DNA of 64,000 nt from Candidatus Nanohaloarchaea archaeon (lineage in GTDB: Archaea > Nanohalarchaeota > Nanosalinia > Nanosalinales > Nanosalinaceae), in NCBI GenBank assembly GCA_014297435.1, contig JACOQA010000003.1, positions 62,001 to 126,000 on the forward strand, given 5' to 3'. Positions 52,726-61,935 of this stretch are shown here, in pieces. Below the pieces are notes generated by a model. That model was not told where the DNA came from. It was given only the letters and a program-made list of their open reading frames with translations, and made no database searches. Position 1 is the first letter of the stretch, and every line of letters starts with the position of its first letter. Both the position numbers and the translations under genes were made by a program.

Positions 52726-53871
52726 ATGTCGAATCCTTACGGGGAAAGATTCAGGGAAGACGACGAAAAAGAAAGAGAGATTCAAGAGGATGTGGAGGAG
52801 AAAGAGCAGAAACTGAAGTCATACGAGGAAGATATTGAGAGTAAGGAAAAAACCGTGGAGAAAGAAGAGCAGAACCACGAGAACCCTGAGAAAGTTGCAG
52901 AGCAGGAATATCAGATCGACCAGGAGTTGGAATCTGCCGAAGAACTTGCTCAAGAGATACTGAAAGAAATCAAGGAAGAACTCGGTTTAAGTCTTGAGGA
53001 AGAAGAGATACTCGAGAGCGAGGAGGAAGAGCTAAACCAAGAATTGTCGGATGCAGCTGAAAAGCTCTGGGAGCTCGCACAAGAACTCCAAAAAGATCTA
53101 GACACTGACAATAACAGAAGTTTCAACTTCAACTCATTCTCAAACAGACTAGAATCTGCTTTAGAGGAAGTTGAAGATGGTATGCGCAAAAGCCGTGAGA
53201 TAGTCGAGGAGATTGAGGAGCTCGTTTCCGAACTTGAAGAGGTTGAAGCGGAGGAGACCCAGATATGGGAAGAGCTCGAAGAAGAGGAAGTAGAGGTAAA
53301 GCACGCCGAGAAGGAAGTAAAGGTCGAAGCAGAGGAAAGCCGTAGAGCCTCCGATTCCAAAGCTTTCGATGAAGCGAAACAGGAGAACCAGATGGTCTCC
53401 AAGTTAGAAGCAATGCAGGAAGAGAACGAACATTTCAGTATTGAGCTCGAGACTCAGCTTCAGACCGAAATAACTCGGCTAGAAGAGTTAGCTGGAATGA
53501 TGGATGCAGTTATACAGTCAAAGATGGGAAGCCGTCAGAAAGAGAAAGGCATAATGTACGATCTCGATGTCATCCACAAAGAGCTGACAAAGCTTGCGGA
53601 GAGACAGAACAGGCGTATGAAAAGAAAGATCAAGCAGTTGATTGAAAGGGTTGAGGAGGTCTTTCAGGAGCTTCAGAGGATTGAAGGTACGGAAGAGGAA
53701 GAACTGAAGAAGATAGACCGGGAGATAAAGAAAACCGAGTCTCAGAACAGCAAGTTAATGAAGGCCTCAAACGCCGCAAGCAAGGCAGGAAGCGGAATTA
53801 AAGCGGTAGCCAGCATAGCGATAGTTATCGGCATCTCGGTAGTTGTGATTTCTCAACTCGGTATCCTGTAA
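52726..53871 (+). CDS. Acidic coiled-coil protein with C-terminal membrane anchor
   Basis: The 381 residues from ATG 52726 are almost entirely charged helix with heptad pattern, strongly Glu/Lys-rich. Short ordered parts occur at about 115-140 (DNNRSFNFNSFSNRL) and 245-290 (MMDAVIQSKMGSRQKEKG). The C-terminus ends in a small-residue stretch and one membrane helix (IAIVIGISVVVISQLGIL). It is thus tail-anchored with a long cytoplasmic coiled coil. I do not recognise it. In-frame ATG 52711 is an alternative. It is 31 nt downstream of the ABC1 kinase. Confidence 0.75.
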   Translation: MSNPYGERFREDDEKEREIQEDVEEKEQKLKSYEEDIESKEKTVEKEEQNHENPEKVAEQEYQIDQELESAEELAQEILKEIKEELGLSLEEEEILESEEEELNQELSDAAEKLWELAQELQKDLDTDNNRSFNFNSFSNRLESALEEVEDGMRKSREIVEEIEELVSELEEVEAEETQIWEELEEEEVEVKHAEKEVKVEAEESRRASDSKAFDEAKQENQMVSKLEAMQEENEHFSIELETQLQTEITRLEELAGMMDAVIQSKMGSRQKEKGIMYDLDVIHKELTKLAERQNRRMKRKIKQLIERVEEVFQELQRIEGTEEEELKKIDREIKKTESQNSKLMKASNAASKAGSGIKAVASIAIVIGISVVVISQLGIL

Positions 53872-53880
53872 CCGCCCCTG

Positions 53881-53890
53881 TATAAAAAGG
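53881..53890 (+). promoter_or_regulatory. TATA box of rps12
   Basis: TATAAAAAGG at 53881-53890 lies 21-30 nt before ATG 53911, so the rps12-rps7 transcript is probably leaderless. Confidence 0.6.
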
Positions 53891-53910
53891 TTAACTTCAA
53901 CTTCTGCCAC

Positions 53911-54333
53911 ATGGGTTTGTACAACGCGCGCAAAGTTAGAAAGAAGCGGCAACAGTACCGCTGGAGCGACATCGACTACAAAAGAAGAATGAACAACCTG
54001 AAGGAGAAGTCCGACCCTTTGGAAGGATCCCCTCAGGGAAGAGGAATCGTACTAGAAAAGAGAGGTATCGAGGCAAAGCAGCCTAACTCCGCTATCCGTA
54101 AATGTGTGCGTGTACAGTTGATCAAAAACGGTAAACAACTAACAGCTTTCGTTCCTGGCGACCAAGCAATCGACCACATCGACGAACACGACGAAGTCCT
54201 GATTGAAGGAATCGGAGGAGCAGACTCCGGACCGAAGGGAGACATCCCAACAGTCAGATACAAAGTAATCAAGGTAAACGGCGTATCACTCGAAGAACTG
54301 GTCGAAGGAAACCAGCAGAAGCCAACACGGTGA
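53911..54333 (+). CDS. rps12: Ribosomal protein uS12
   Basis: uS12 lies at the decoding centre. The 140-residue archaeal form shows [41 protein letters not shown] and [23 protein letters not shown], including the PNSA loop that contacts the decoding site. The start ATG 53911 gives [18 protein letters not shown], as in homologues. It lies 6 nt before rps7. Confidence 0.97.
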   Translation: MGLYNARKVRKKRQQYRWSDIDYKRRMNNLKEKSDPLEGSPQGRGIVLEKRGIEAKQPNSAIRKCVRVQLIKNGKQLTAFVPGDQAIDHIDEHDEVLIEGIGGADSGPKGDIPTVRYKVIKVNGVSLEELVEGNQQKPTR

Positions 54334-54339
54334 TATAAT

Positions 54340-54966
54340 ATGAGCGACGCAGCAACACTAGACCTAGAAGACGAACTTCTCACCATGGGAAGATGGGATG
54401 CATCCGAAGTAGAGATCGAGGACGACGGACTTGTAAGATACGTCAATCTTGACAACATCCTTGCACCACGTTCTAAAGGAAGACATACAGAGAGACAGTT
54501 CTACAAAGCAGATGTCCCAATCGTGGAACGCCTAATGACACGGCTTCAGGTCGCAGGACACAGAGGAAAGAAACACTACATTACTTCCGGACACAACACC
54601 GGATCCGCAGAATCAATCTGGAACATGATTGAGGAAGCATTCGAGATAATCGAAGACGAGACAGGCGAGAACCCGATCCAGGTACTAGTCAACGGAATCG
54701 AGAACTCTGCACCCGCAGAAGAAGTTGTTACATACCAGAGAGGTGGCGCAAGAGCCAGGAAAGCAGTACTGGTCTCACCTCAGAGAAGAGTTGATCTAGC
54801 TCTGAGACTTCTCGCACAGGGAGCCTACGAGAAAAGACTTGCTGAAGGAAACGACGCAGCAAACGTTCTAGCGAACGAGATTATCCTTGCAGCCAACGGA
54901 GACGACGACGCTCGCTGTGTACGCGAGAAAGAGAGAAGAGAAAGAGAAGCAGAAGGCGCACGTTAA
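54340..54966 (+). CDS. rps7: Ribosomal protein uS7
   Basis: uS7 organises the head of the small subunit. The 208-residue protein includes the conserved RHTERQFYKADVPIVERLMTRLQ, NPIQVLVNGIENSAPAEEVVTYQRGGARARKAV and SPQRRVDLALRLLAQGAY segments, and ends in a halophile-style charged tail. It follows rps12 by 6 nt. EF-2 follows after 224 nt with its own promoter region. Confidence 0.97.
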   Translation: MSDAATLDLEDELLTMGRWDASEVEIEDDGLVRYVNLDNILAPRSKGRHTERQFYKADVPIVERLMTRLQVAGHRGKKHYITSGHNTGSAESIWNMIEEAFEIIEDETGENPIQVLVNGIENSAPAEEVVTYQRGGARARKAVLVSPQRRVDLALRLLAQGAYEKRLAEGNDAANVLANEIILAANGDDDARCVREKERREREAEGAR

Positions 54967-55167
54967 AAACCTCTTCTATCTCTCCTCCATTTTCCATGTA
55001 ACTGACTAATTGTTTTTCTCATCTAAATTCAGAATCCCTCGATAGGATAAGGATGAAGATTAGTTGACCTAAATGGGGTCTCTGAGGCAGGAGAAGCAGA
55101 TTTTAGTGAACAGTGGGCTTCCGTCCTAATAATCCTTTTTTAAAACTTGGAACTTGTTTCTCATACA

Positions 55168-55184
55168 TATAACCTGAGGTTATA
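55168..55184. promoter_or_regulatory. 17-bp palindrome before EF-2
   Basis: TATAACCTGAGGTTATA has 8-bp arms around one G and ends 6 nt before ATG 55191, in the region where initiation or a repressor would act. It resembles the TATAAC/GTTATA boxes in the element near 63.2 kb but with a five-base centre. The rest of 54967-55190 shows no gene. Confidence 0.4.
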
Positions 55185-55190
55185 CTAAAA

Positions 55191-57380
55191 ATGTCTGACA
55201 AAGAGCTTGACGCAATTAAAGGCGTGATCGAAGATCCTGAACACATCAGGAACATCGCGATCGCCGCACACATCGACCACGGAAAAACAACACTAACTGA
55301 CAACTTACTGGCCAGAGCTGGCATGATCTCCGACAAGCTAGCCGGGGACCAGCGCTTCATGGACTTCGATGACCAGGAAGCAGAGAGAGGCATCACGATT
55401 TATTCTGCAAACATCTCTATGGTCCACGAGTTTGATAATGAAGACTATCTTGTAAACCTTATTGACACACCAGGCCACGTTGACTTCGGTGGAGACGTTA
55501 CACGTGCTATGCGTGCTGTCGACGGAGTTCTAGTTCTTGTCGACGCTGTCGACGGAGTTATGCCTCAGACAGAGACCGTTATGAAACAGGCACTTCAGGA
55601 GGGCGTCAAGCCGATCCTATTCATCAATAAAGTAGATCGCCTAATCGAAGAGATGCAGTTGACCCCTGAGGAAATGCAGGAAAGATTTACAGAAATTATT
55701 AGAGGAGTTAACGCAGCACTCAGAAAGTACGCAGACGAAGAAACAGCAGAAGAATGGAAGATGAGCGTACAGGATGGAACAGTTGCATTCGGTTCCGCAC
55801 TGATGAACTGGGCTATCTCGATGCCTTACATGCAAGAAACAGGTATCACCTTCTCAGACCTTATTGACAGAGTAAACGAAGGGGACCACGAAGGACTCAA
55901 GGAAGACGCACCTATTGAGGAAGTAGTACTTGACATGGTTGTCAAGCATCTTGTCAACCCTCAGGAGTCTGCGGAATGGAGAATACCTGCTGTATGGCCG
56001 GGAGATGTATCAAGCGCAGTAGGAGACGACATGATGGAACACGACCAGGACGGAAGACTGGTCGGAGTTGTCACGAACGTTGAAGACGACGAACATGCAG
56101 GAACAATCGCAACCGCACGACTCTTCTCCGGAACAGTACACGAAGGAGACGAACTCTACGGACTAGGAAGCCAGAAGACTGAAAGAGCTCAGCAGGTCGG
56201 AATTTACTCCGGTCCAAGAAAGCTTACAGTCGATTCAGTTCCTTGTGGAAACATCGCAGCGATCACCGGACCTGACTTCTCAACGGGAGAAACATTTATC
56301 CTGAAAGGCGATGATGAGATCCAGCCGTTTGAGCAGATCGAACACGTCTTCGAACCTGTCGTCACAAAGTCGATCGAACCAAAGAGAACATCCGACCTTC
56401 CAAAGCTTATTGAAACGCTAAGAAAGCGTGCGAAGGAAGACAACACGATCAAGGTTGACATCGACGAAGAGACAGGAGAGACACTTGTCTCCGGACTCGG
56501 AGAGCTACACATCGAAGCAAAGATTGAAAGACATCTCGAGGAGAAAGGAATCGACATCGACGTCTCTGAACCTATCGTTGTATTCAGAGAAGGTATCGAG
56601 GATGAGAGTGAAGTCGTAACAGGCAAGTCGCCTAACAGACACAACCAGCTTGAAATCTCAGTAGAGCCTATCGACGAAGACGTCAGAAAGTTCCTCAAGG
56701 AAGACTATGAAGAGATAAAGATGCAGGCGGACGACGAGACAGAAGTTCGTGACGCACTTGTCGATGCAGGGCTTGACCAGGACGAGGCAGACAACATCAT
56801 GGACGCTTACGAGGAGAACCTGTTCATCAACTCTTCAAGAGGTATCAAGAACTTGAGAGAGATCCAGGAGTACCTTGTAGATGCATTCCACGAGTTCTGC
56901 GATGAAGGACCTATGGCAGGAGAGCCAGTTATCGGATTGAAGGTCAAGCTTCACGATGCGAAGCTGCACGAGGACGCGATCCACAGAGGTCCATCCCAGA
57001 TGATTCCAGCAACCAAGGATGCGATGACAAGAGGTTTCCTCGAGTCAACACCTAGAGTAATCGAACCTGTTCGAATCCTCAGGATCGACACCCCGACAGA
57101 CGTTATGGGTGACGCTATGACAGAGGTCTCAAACAGAAGAGGAGACGTACAGGACATGGAGGAGGAAGGAGACTCAACCATCCTGACATGTAAGATCCCT
57201 GTCGAGGAGATGTTTGGGTTCGAAGCTGCATTGAAAGGAGCTACGAACGGAAAAGGCTTCTTCAACAACAAGGACATGATCTTTGAACCACTACCAATGA
57301 ACCTCCAGGAAGAAAAGATCATGGAGATCAGAAAGAGAAAGGGAATGAAGGAAGAAATGCCTTCACTCGAAGAGGAGTAA
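55191..57380 (+). CDS. fusA: Elongation factor 2
   Basis: EF-2 drives translocation. The GTPase motifs are AHIDHGKTTLTDNLL (G1), DRLI region with NKVDRL (G4) and DTPGHVDF (G3). Domain IV carries LHEDAIHRGPSQMIPATKDAM; His598 there is the residue modified to diphthamide in archaea and eukaryotes. The 729-residue length is standard. This conserved target links it to the Dph6 fusion at 39-41 kb. It follows rps12-rps7 in the usual archaeal order. Confidence 0.97.
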   Translation: MSDKELDAIKGVIEDPEHIRNIAIAAHIDHGKTTLTDNLLARAGMISDKLAGDQRFMDFDDQEAERGITIYSANISMVHEFDNEDYLVNLIDTPGHVDFGGDVTRAMRAVDGVLVLVDAVDGVMPQTETVMKQALQEGVKPILFINKVDRLIEEMQLTPEEMQERFTEIIRGVNAALRKYADEETAEEWKMSVQDGTVAFGSALMNWAISMPYMQETGITFSDLIDRVNEGDHEGLKEDAPIEEVVLDMVVKHLVNPQESAEWRIPAVWPGDVSSAVGDDMMEHDQDGRLVGVVTNVEDDEHAGTIATARLFSGTVHEGDELYGLGSQKTERAQQVGIYSGPRKLTVDSVPCGNIAAITGPDFSTGETFILKGDDEIQPFEQIEHVFEPVVTKSIEPKRTSDLPKLIETLRKRAKEDNTIKVDIDEETGETLVSGLGELHIEAKIERHLEEKGIDIDVSEPIVVFREGIEDESEVVTGKSPNRHNQLEISVEPIDEDVRKFLKEDYEEIKMQADDETEVRDALVDAGLDQDEADNIMDAYEENLFINSSRGIKNLREIQEYLVDAFHEFCDEGPMAGEPVIGLKVKLHDAKLHEDAIHRGPSQMIPATKDAMTRGFLESTPRVIEPVRILRIDTPTDVMGDAMTEVSNRRGDVQDMEEEGDSTILTCKIPVEEMFGFEAALKGATNGKGFFNNKDMIFEPLPMNLQEEKIMEIRKRKGMKEEMPSLEEE

Positions 57381-57489
57381 ACTCCCTCCCACATTTTTCT
57401 TTTCCAGATAAATATCTAAGTCTAGCTTTTTGAGCACAATTATCTTCTATTTAGGTCTAGTTAGTCGAACCCACTCGAGAGCAAGCAGG

Positions 57490-57498
57490 TTTTTATAA
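57490..57498 (+). promoter_or_regulatory. TATA box of the gene at 57522
   Basis: TTTTTATAA at 57490-57498 is 24-32 nt before ATG 57522, a leaderless arrangement. Confidence 0.5.
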
Positions 57499-57521
57499 CC
57501 TTTACATGACAACATAAGAGC

Positions 57522-57857
57522 ATGACGGACGACCACGATTATCTACTTGAGGCCGAAGAAGCCCTGAGAAGAACAGGATACCTCGAAGGAGTCTACCTAC
57601 AGGGACCGGAAGTGACACTAACAGCTGCCAACGTAGAAGAGGCGCTGGAAAAAACCGGAGAACAGGACGAGAACATAGACATTATGTTGAAATGTGACAG
57701 GAACTACAGCGGAGATACAGGCGTCTGGGTATACGAGGACGATGATGGAAACGGTCTTGGAGTGGAGGCGCTACCACCCCTACCCGAGGGAGCTGAGGAA
57801 GTAGACAAGGTCAGAGAAACGCTCGAAGACTGGGGAATAGAAATCGATTACAAGTAA
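57522..57857 (+). CDS. Hypothetical acidic protein (111 aa)
   Basis: A soluble, very acidic protein with no recognised domain. A helix (LEAEEALRRTGYLEGV), strands (YLQGPEVTLTAANVEEALE, DIMLKCDRNYSGDTGVWVYEDDDG) and a final helix suggest a small alpha/beta fold. Start and promoter agree. It is a single gene between EF-2 and a small membrane protein. Confidence 0.68.
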   Translation: MTDDHDYLLEAEEALRRTGYLEGVYLQGPEVTLTAANVEEALEKTGEQDENIDIMLKCDRNYSGDTGVWVYEDDDGNGLGVEALPPLPEGAEEVDKVRETLEDWGIEIDYK

Positions 57858-58085
57858 TCGATCCCAAACCCAAAAAGAGCGAAAAACTAAAATTCCGAGA
57901 TCGACCCGGTTTAGGAGAGCGATCTTGACGAGCATCACCCCTCCGTTTATGGTGTCAAAAAAATATTCCGGGATAGAGCTGAACCATAATATTAGTTTTA
58001 ACAGTCAGAGGACTACTCCCCTATGTGAACTCTTTTCTTGACTACCTGAAACCTGACCGAGGAAAACCTTCTTTTAACACTAGTA

Positions 58086-58298
58086 ATGGGTGCTGTATTT
58101 TTCTCAGTTGCAACTCTTGTCATGGTTTTACTTGAAGTAGTCCTGGTCGGAGAGTTTGTTGATCCGCCGACCGCGGAGACCCCAGAGATGGAGTTCCTAC
58201 TGGTTTTCTCGCCCTTAATAGGCATGCTGGCAGCTTTCTACTTCCAGGTCTGTGTGGCGCTTTACTGGGTTAGAGAGCGTTTTGATGAAGCATATTAG
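58086..58298 (+). CDS. Small two-helix membrane protein
   Basis: The 70-residue protein has two membrane helices (about 5-25 and 38-60) with a short acidic external loop (FVDPPTAETPEM). It is not recognised. ATG 58086 is the first in frame after an upstream stop, but no well-spaced TATA box or ribosome site is seen. The stretch 57858-58085 before it shows nothing else convincing. Confidence 0.55.
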   Translation: MGAVFFSVATLVMVLLEVVLVGEFVDPPTAETPEMEFLLVFSPLIGMLAAFYFQVCVALYWVRERFDEAY

Positions 58299-58313
58299 AC
58301 CATTCACAAACCC

Positions 58314-58322
58314 TTTTTAAAG
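58314..58322 (+). promoter_or_regulatory. TATA box of EF-1A
   Basis: TTTTTAAAG at 58314-58322 predicts transcription from about 58342, a leader of about 25 nt before ATG 58368. Confidence 0.55.
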
Positions 58323-58367
58323 TTTAATCGGGTTAACCGAGTTATACGCTGTAGGTGCAAATCAATA

Positions 58368-59654
58368 ATGGCAGATAAACCACACGTTAACTTAGTATTC
58401 ATCGGACACGTTGACCACGGAAAGTCGACCACAATCGGTAGACTTCTGTGGGACACAGAAAACCTTCCAGAAGAAGAGATGCGAAAGCTCGAAGACGCAG
58501 CTGAAGAAGCTGGCAAAGAAACCTTCGGATTCGCATTCGCTATGGACTCACTTGAAGAGGAGAGAGAAAGAGGAGTTACAATCGACCTCGCTCACAAGGA
58601 GTTCGACTCAGACAACTACTTCTTCACAATCATCGACGCTCCAGGTCACAGAGACTTCATCAAGAACATGATCACAGGAGCCTCTCAGGCCGACGCAGGA
58701 GTTCTAGTTGTTGCGGCTGACGACGGAATCCAGCCACAGACAAAGGAGCACGCATACCTCGCGAAGACTCTTGGAATCGACCAGCTAACAGTAGCTGTCA
58801 ACAAGATGGACCTGGCTGACTACGAAGAAGACGGATTCAACGACATCAAAGGCGATGTCGAGGAGCTGCTTAAGGGCGTAGGATTCGACCCAAGCGACAT
58901 CGACTTCGTACCGATCTCCTCGTTCGAAGGAGAAGGAGTCGCAGAGACTTCCGACGAAATGCCTTGGTACGACGGACCTTCCCTACTTGACTCCCTTGAC
59001 AGCCTAGACGAACCTGAGAAGCCTGAGGACCTACCTCTCAGAGCTCCAATCCAGGACGTCTACAACATCTCCGGAATCGGAGCTGTCACAGTCGGTAGAG
59101 TCGAGACAGGAGAGATCTCACCTGGCGACGACGTAACATTCGAGCCAGCCTCCACAAGACACAACGGAAACGTCGGTGGAGAAGTCAAGACAATCGAGAT
59201 GCACCACGAAGAAGTCGACCACGCAGAAGCAGGAGACAACATCGGATGGAACACAAGAGGCGTAGGTCAAGACAAGGTCAAGAAAGGCGACGTCGCAGGA
59301 CCAAGCGACAACCCTCCAACAGTTGTCGAGACCTTCGAAGCACAGATCATCGTCCTCAACCACCCTAACGTAATCTCCGAAGGATACACACCTGTATTCC
59401 ACGTCAACACGGCACAGGTATCATGCACCTTCGAGGAGATCAAGTCGACGATGAACCCTAAGACAGGAGAGACACTAGAAGAAGACCCAGACTACATCAA
59501 ACAGGGTCAGGCAGCAAAGGTCACAATCAGACCACAGCAGCCTCTCGTCATCGAATCTAACGACGACATCCCACAGATGGCACGTTTCGCCGTCAGAGAC
59601 ATGGGACAGACAGTCGGCGCTGGACAGTGTCTATCCGTAAACGAGAAGGAATAA
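58368..59654 (+). CDS. tuf: Elongation factor 1-alpha
   Basis: EF-1A delivers aminoacyl-tRNA. G1 is [10 protein letters not shown]3 is DAPGHRDF, G4 is NKMDLAD, and the archaeal switch I region [21 protein letters not shown] is present. At 428 residues it is a normal archaeal EF-1A, with the acidic surface typical of halophiles. The rps10 gene follows, but after an inserted small gene (59754) and promoter; in many archaea the two are adjacent. Confidence 0.97.
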   Translation: MADKPHVNLVFIGHVDHGKSTTIGRLLWDTENLPEEEMRKLEDAAEEAGKETFGFAFAMDSLEEERERGVTIDLAHKEFDSDNYFFTIIDAPGHRDFIKNMITGASQADAGVLVVAADDGIQPQTKEHAYLAKTLGIDQLTVAVNKMDLADYEEDGFNDIKGDVEELLKGVGFDPSDIDFVPISSFEGEGVAETSDEMPWYDGPSLLDSLDSLDEPEKPEDLPLRAPIQDVYNISGIGAVTVGRVETGEISPGDDVTFEPASTRHNGNVGGEVKTIEMHHEEVDHAEAGDNIGWNTRGVGQDKVKKGDVAGPSDNPPTVVETFEAQIIVLNHPNVISEGYTPVFHVNTAQVSCTFEEIKSTMNPKTGETLEEDPDYIKQGQAAKVTIRPQQPLVIESNDDIPQMARFAVRDMGQTVGAGQCLSVNEKE

Positions 59655-59753
59655 ATTCCCTCCTTCTCATCTCTCTTTTTCAATTTCTATCTATCAGAAA
59701 ACTTGCTTACAAGGTAATCGAAATATATAATATTTCAACTTATTGCTGTAACT

Positions 59754-60014
59754 ATGCCAGGATATACTTCTGTCTTAGCCGGAGCAAGCTTGCTTGGCGC
59801 AGGACTTTTAGCCGTTAGAAGACGTTCTGGAGATGAAGAGTATGAAACTCGGGATCTCGAACCAGCTGAGTTAGGACTCAGTGATTATGAGGACTATCTT
59901 GTTTCTAAAGAAAGAGTGGAAACTCCCGAAGTTTCGGAGGTTATGGACACTCTTGACTCACTTCACACGGAAGAAAGTTACGTGGAACGATTACTGGAGC
60001 CAGAATACGAGTAA
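59754..60014 (+). CDS. Small protein inserted between EF-1A and uS10 genes
   Basis: The 86-residue protein starts with a Gly/Ala/Leu-rich hydrophobic segment (TSVLAGASLLGAGLLAV, residues 5-21), then RRRS and a long acidic helical tail (LGLSDYEDYLVSKERVETPE). This fits a membrane-inserted N-terminus with a cytosolic acidic tail. It is not recognised. A TATA-like AATATATAATATT lies about 25-30 nt before ATG 59754. Confidence 0.62.
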   Translation: MPGYTSVLAGASLLGAGLLAVRRRSGDEEYETRDLEPAELGLSDYEDYLVSKERVETPEVSEVMDTLDSLHTEESYVERLLEPEYE

Positions 60015-60056
60015 TAAGTTACGAGAAACCTTTCATCGTCGAGAGCTTAAACACCA

Positions 60057-60064
60057 TTTATAAG
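60057..60064 (+). promoter_or_regulatory. TATA box of rps10
   Basis: TTTATAAG at 60057-60064 is 23-30 nt before ATG 60087, a leaderless arrangement. Confidence 0.55.
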
Positions 60065-60086
60065 ATTTAACTCGTGAAGAATTGGT

Positions 60087-60395
60087 ATGAAGAGAGCACG
60101 TGTAAAGCTCAGGAGCACAAGCCAGGACAAGATAGATGAACTGGCGGATGAAATCATAGAGATCGGAGAAGAATACGAGGCAGAAATCTCAGGACCAGTA
60201 CCACTACCAACGCAGACACTGAGAATTCCAACAAGGAAAGCTCCTGACGGAGAAGGTTCCGAAACTATTGAGCGCTACGAGATGCACGTCCACAACAGAC
60301 TTATCGATATTAAGGAGTCTGAGAGAGCGTTGAGACAGGTAATGCGTGTCCACGTTCCTGAAGGCGTCGACATCGAGATCGAGCTTGAAGAGTAG
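60087..60395 (+). CDS. rps10: Ribosomal protein uS10
   Basis: uS10 is a small-subunit head protein. The 102 residues run from KRARVKLRSTSQDKIDELADEII through SGPVPLPTQTLRIPTRKAPDGEGSETIERYEMHVHNRLIDI to VHVPEGVDIEIELE, the full archaeal pattern. It is the last of the translation block. Confidence 0.97.
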   Translation: MKRARVKLRSTSQDKIDELADEIIEIGEEYEAEISGPVPLPTQTLRIPTRKAPDGEGSETIERYEMHVHNRLIDIKESERALRQVMRVHVPEGVDIEIELEE

Positions 60396-60507
60396 ATTCT
60401 CAATAATATTTCTTTCTAACTCATTTCTAGTTTAATTGCTAGCTGTGGTCAAACCACAGAGATATTTAAAAATTACCATTTCCAAGTAACAAATGTTAGG
60501 TGGTAAA

Positions 60508-61224
60508 ATGGAAAATAATGGCAAAAATAAAGCAGCCAGAGCTTTACTTGACATAAAAACCAGTGTTGCAGCAAAAACTGAAGGACATGTCGACAGACTT
60601 CAAACAGCAATAGCTCCGGACACGGAAGACAGAAGTATTGACTACAAAATTGAAGACAGAGAAGATCTAACAGTTTACAGAGGACCTAAATCAGTAACCG
60701 TCATGGAGGCATTAGACGCCGATCATTACTCATCAGGCGAACAGTTTGATACAGATCTCAAGCCAATTTCTGAGGACGACATTGAGATCATCGAACAGGA
60801 GACTTATCAAGAGCATAAAAAGTTAGATCCAGAGGAAGTTCTCGAAGCAGAAGAGAAGATTTACACCCAAAAAGCCAGTAGAGACGATGATAAACTCCTA
60901 GAACCGGATGCCAAATACCCTCATGATGATAAACTAGTATGGGACGTGTCTAGTGATGTTAGCAATTCCGTAACAGGGATCTACAACTCCATAGACGAGG
61001 CAGAACTTGAACTCGAATTTACCAAGGACATAACTGATGTAGAATTAGAAAAGGTACAGATCTTGGCAGAAAACATCCACAACCAGGACGATACATCAAC
61101 CTCCCTTCAAGACACTGTCGACTACTCAAAGTTTAAGTCCGAAGATACTTACGACAGGCTTCCAGAAGACATTGAGACCGGGATAGAATTAGATACGGAT
61201 TATTCGGACAGATTTGAGCTATAG
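60508..61224 (+). CDS. Hypothetical acidic protein (238 aa)
   Basis: The start is set at ATG 60508 (MENNGKNKAARALL), 5 nt after a GGTGG ribosome site; ATG 60493 would add five residues. The protein is acidic, soluble and probably largely helical, with no cysteine and no recognised domain (KTSVAAKTEGHVDRLQ near the start; ELELEFTKDITDVELEKVQ in the middle). A GATATTTAAAAATTACC element about 35 nt upstream may be its promoter. It lies between uS10 and tRNA-Ser and may be core or part of the element. Confidence 0.65.
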   Translation: MENNGKNKAARALLDIKTSVAAKTEGHVDRLQTAIAPDTEDRSIDYKIEDREDLTVYRGPKSVTVMEALDADHYSSGEQFDTDLKPISEDDIEIIEQETYQEHKKLDPEEVLEAEEKIYTQKASRDDDKLLEPDAKYPHDDKLVWDVSSDVSNSVTGIYNSIDEAELELEFTKDITDVELEKVQILAENIHNQDDTSTSLQDTVDYSKFKSEDTYDRLPEDIETGIELDTDYSDRFEL

Positions 61225-61374
61225 AATGTCACCAGGGGAGGTTTCCCCTTCCCTCTCTAAATATCGAGAAGGTTTCCAACCTAATTTAAAGTTTCTACCA
61301 GCTTCTAATTTTAGACGGTTCAACAGAGCGCTTCCTATTCCGGAAGGGCTTGACTGATTAAACTCGAGTTTGTT

Positions 61375-61460
61375 GCCGAGGTGACTGAGTGGCTAAAGGT
61401 GCCACCCTGGAAAGGTGGTGAGCGTTACAGCTCTCCTGGGTTCAAATCCCAGCCTCGGCG
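61375..61460 (+). tRNA. tRNA-Ser (GGA)
   Basis: The acceptor GCCGAGG/CCTCGGC, anticodon stem-loop CACC-CTGGAAA-GGTG (anticodon GGA) and a long variable arm of the class II type are present. The T-arm CTGGG-TTCAAAT-CCCAG and discriminator G complete it. CCA is not encoded. A T5 run directly follows the discriminator and may terminate transcription. Foreign-looking genes start about 100 nt beyond, so it is a candidate integration site. Confidence 0.95.
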
Positions 61461-61564
61461 TTTTTCAGCCGTTTCAGGCTCTAACGCCCGGTTTTAGTTC
61501 TCAACTTCTTCAAAATCCTAAAACTTCTCTAAACACTTCAATTCTTACTTAAGGGGTTTCTTTG

Positions 61565-61789
61565 ATGCCTAAGACAGATAGAGATGTTTATATGGAAGAT
61601 AGGGGACGTAAAGGTAAGCAAGATCGTCTTGATAGTTATGCGGATAGTCTAAAAGAATCCGAAGAGGAAAACTTGGATTTAGAAGAAGAACCAACTTTAG
61701 AAGAATCACTTAGTCCTGAAGAGCAACAGGCATTTCTTAAAATGGGCGAGAACGCCAAGAAACTGATTAAAGGTGATACGGATGCCTGA
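61565..61789 (+). CDS. Element gene 1: small charged protein
   Basis: The 74-residue soluble protein (MPKTDRDVYMEDRGRKGKQD then acidic helices) is not recognised. TTG 61562 immediately before the ATG is an alternative. It overlaps the next gene by 8 nt, the first of five coupled genes. Confidence 0.6.
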   Translation: MPKTDRDVYMEDRGRKGKQDRLDSYADSLKESEEENLDLEEEPTLEESLSPEEQQAFLKMGENAKKLIKGDTDA

Positions 61790-61934
61790 GTGTCCATATT
61801 GTGGTGAAGAATTTGAGTCAGAACATAAAGAAGGCGTTCATAGATCGAAAGAGCATGTGAATGAGGATAATATTACTCGCAAAAAGCAAACAGCGAGCAA
61901 AGGCGTATTTTACAAGAACAGCAACGGTGAATAG
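61782..61934 (+). CDS. Element gene 2: C2H2 zinc-finger mini-protein
   Basis: The 50-residue protein carries one classical C2H2 finger: C4-x2-C7-x12-H20-x4-H25 (CPYCGEEF to HRSKEH), followed by a basic tail. Such single-finger proteins are typical of halophilic archaea and their plasmids and viruses, acting as DNA-binding or protein-binding regulators. ATG 61782 overlaps the preceding gene and GGTGAT lies 6-12 nt upstream. The stop is 1 nt before the next start. Confidence 0.75.
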   Translation: MPECPYCGEEFESEHKEGVHRSKEHVNEDNITRKKQTASKGVFYKNSNGE

Positions 61935-61935
61935 C

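Noticed and set aside
57950-58042. 30-codon frame from ATG 57950
   Set aside because: No promoter spacing, ribosome site or recognisable product.
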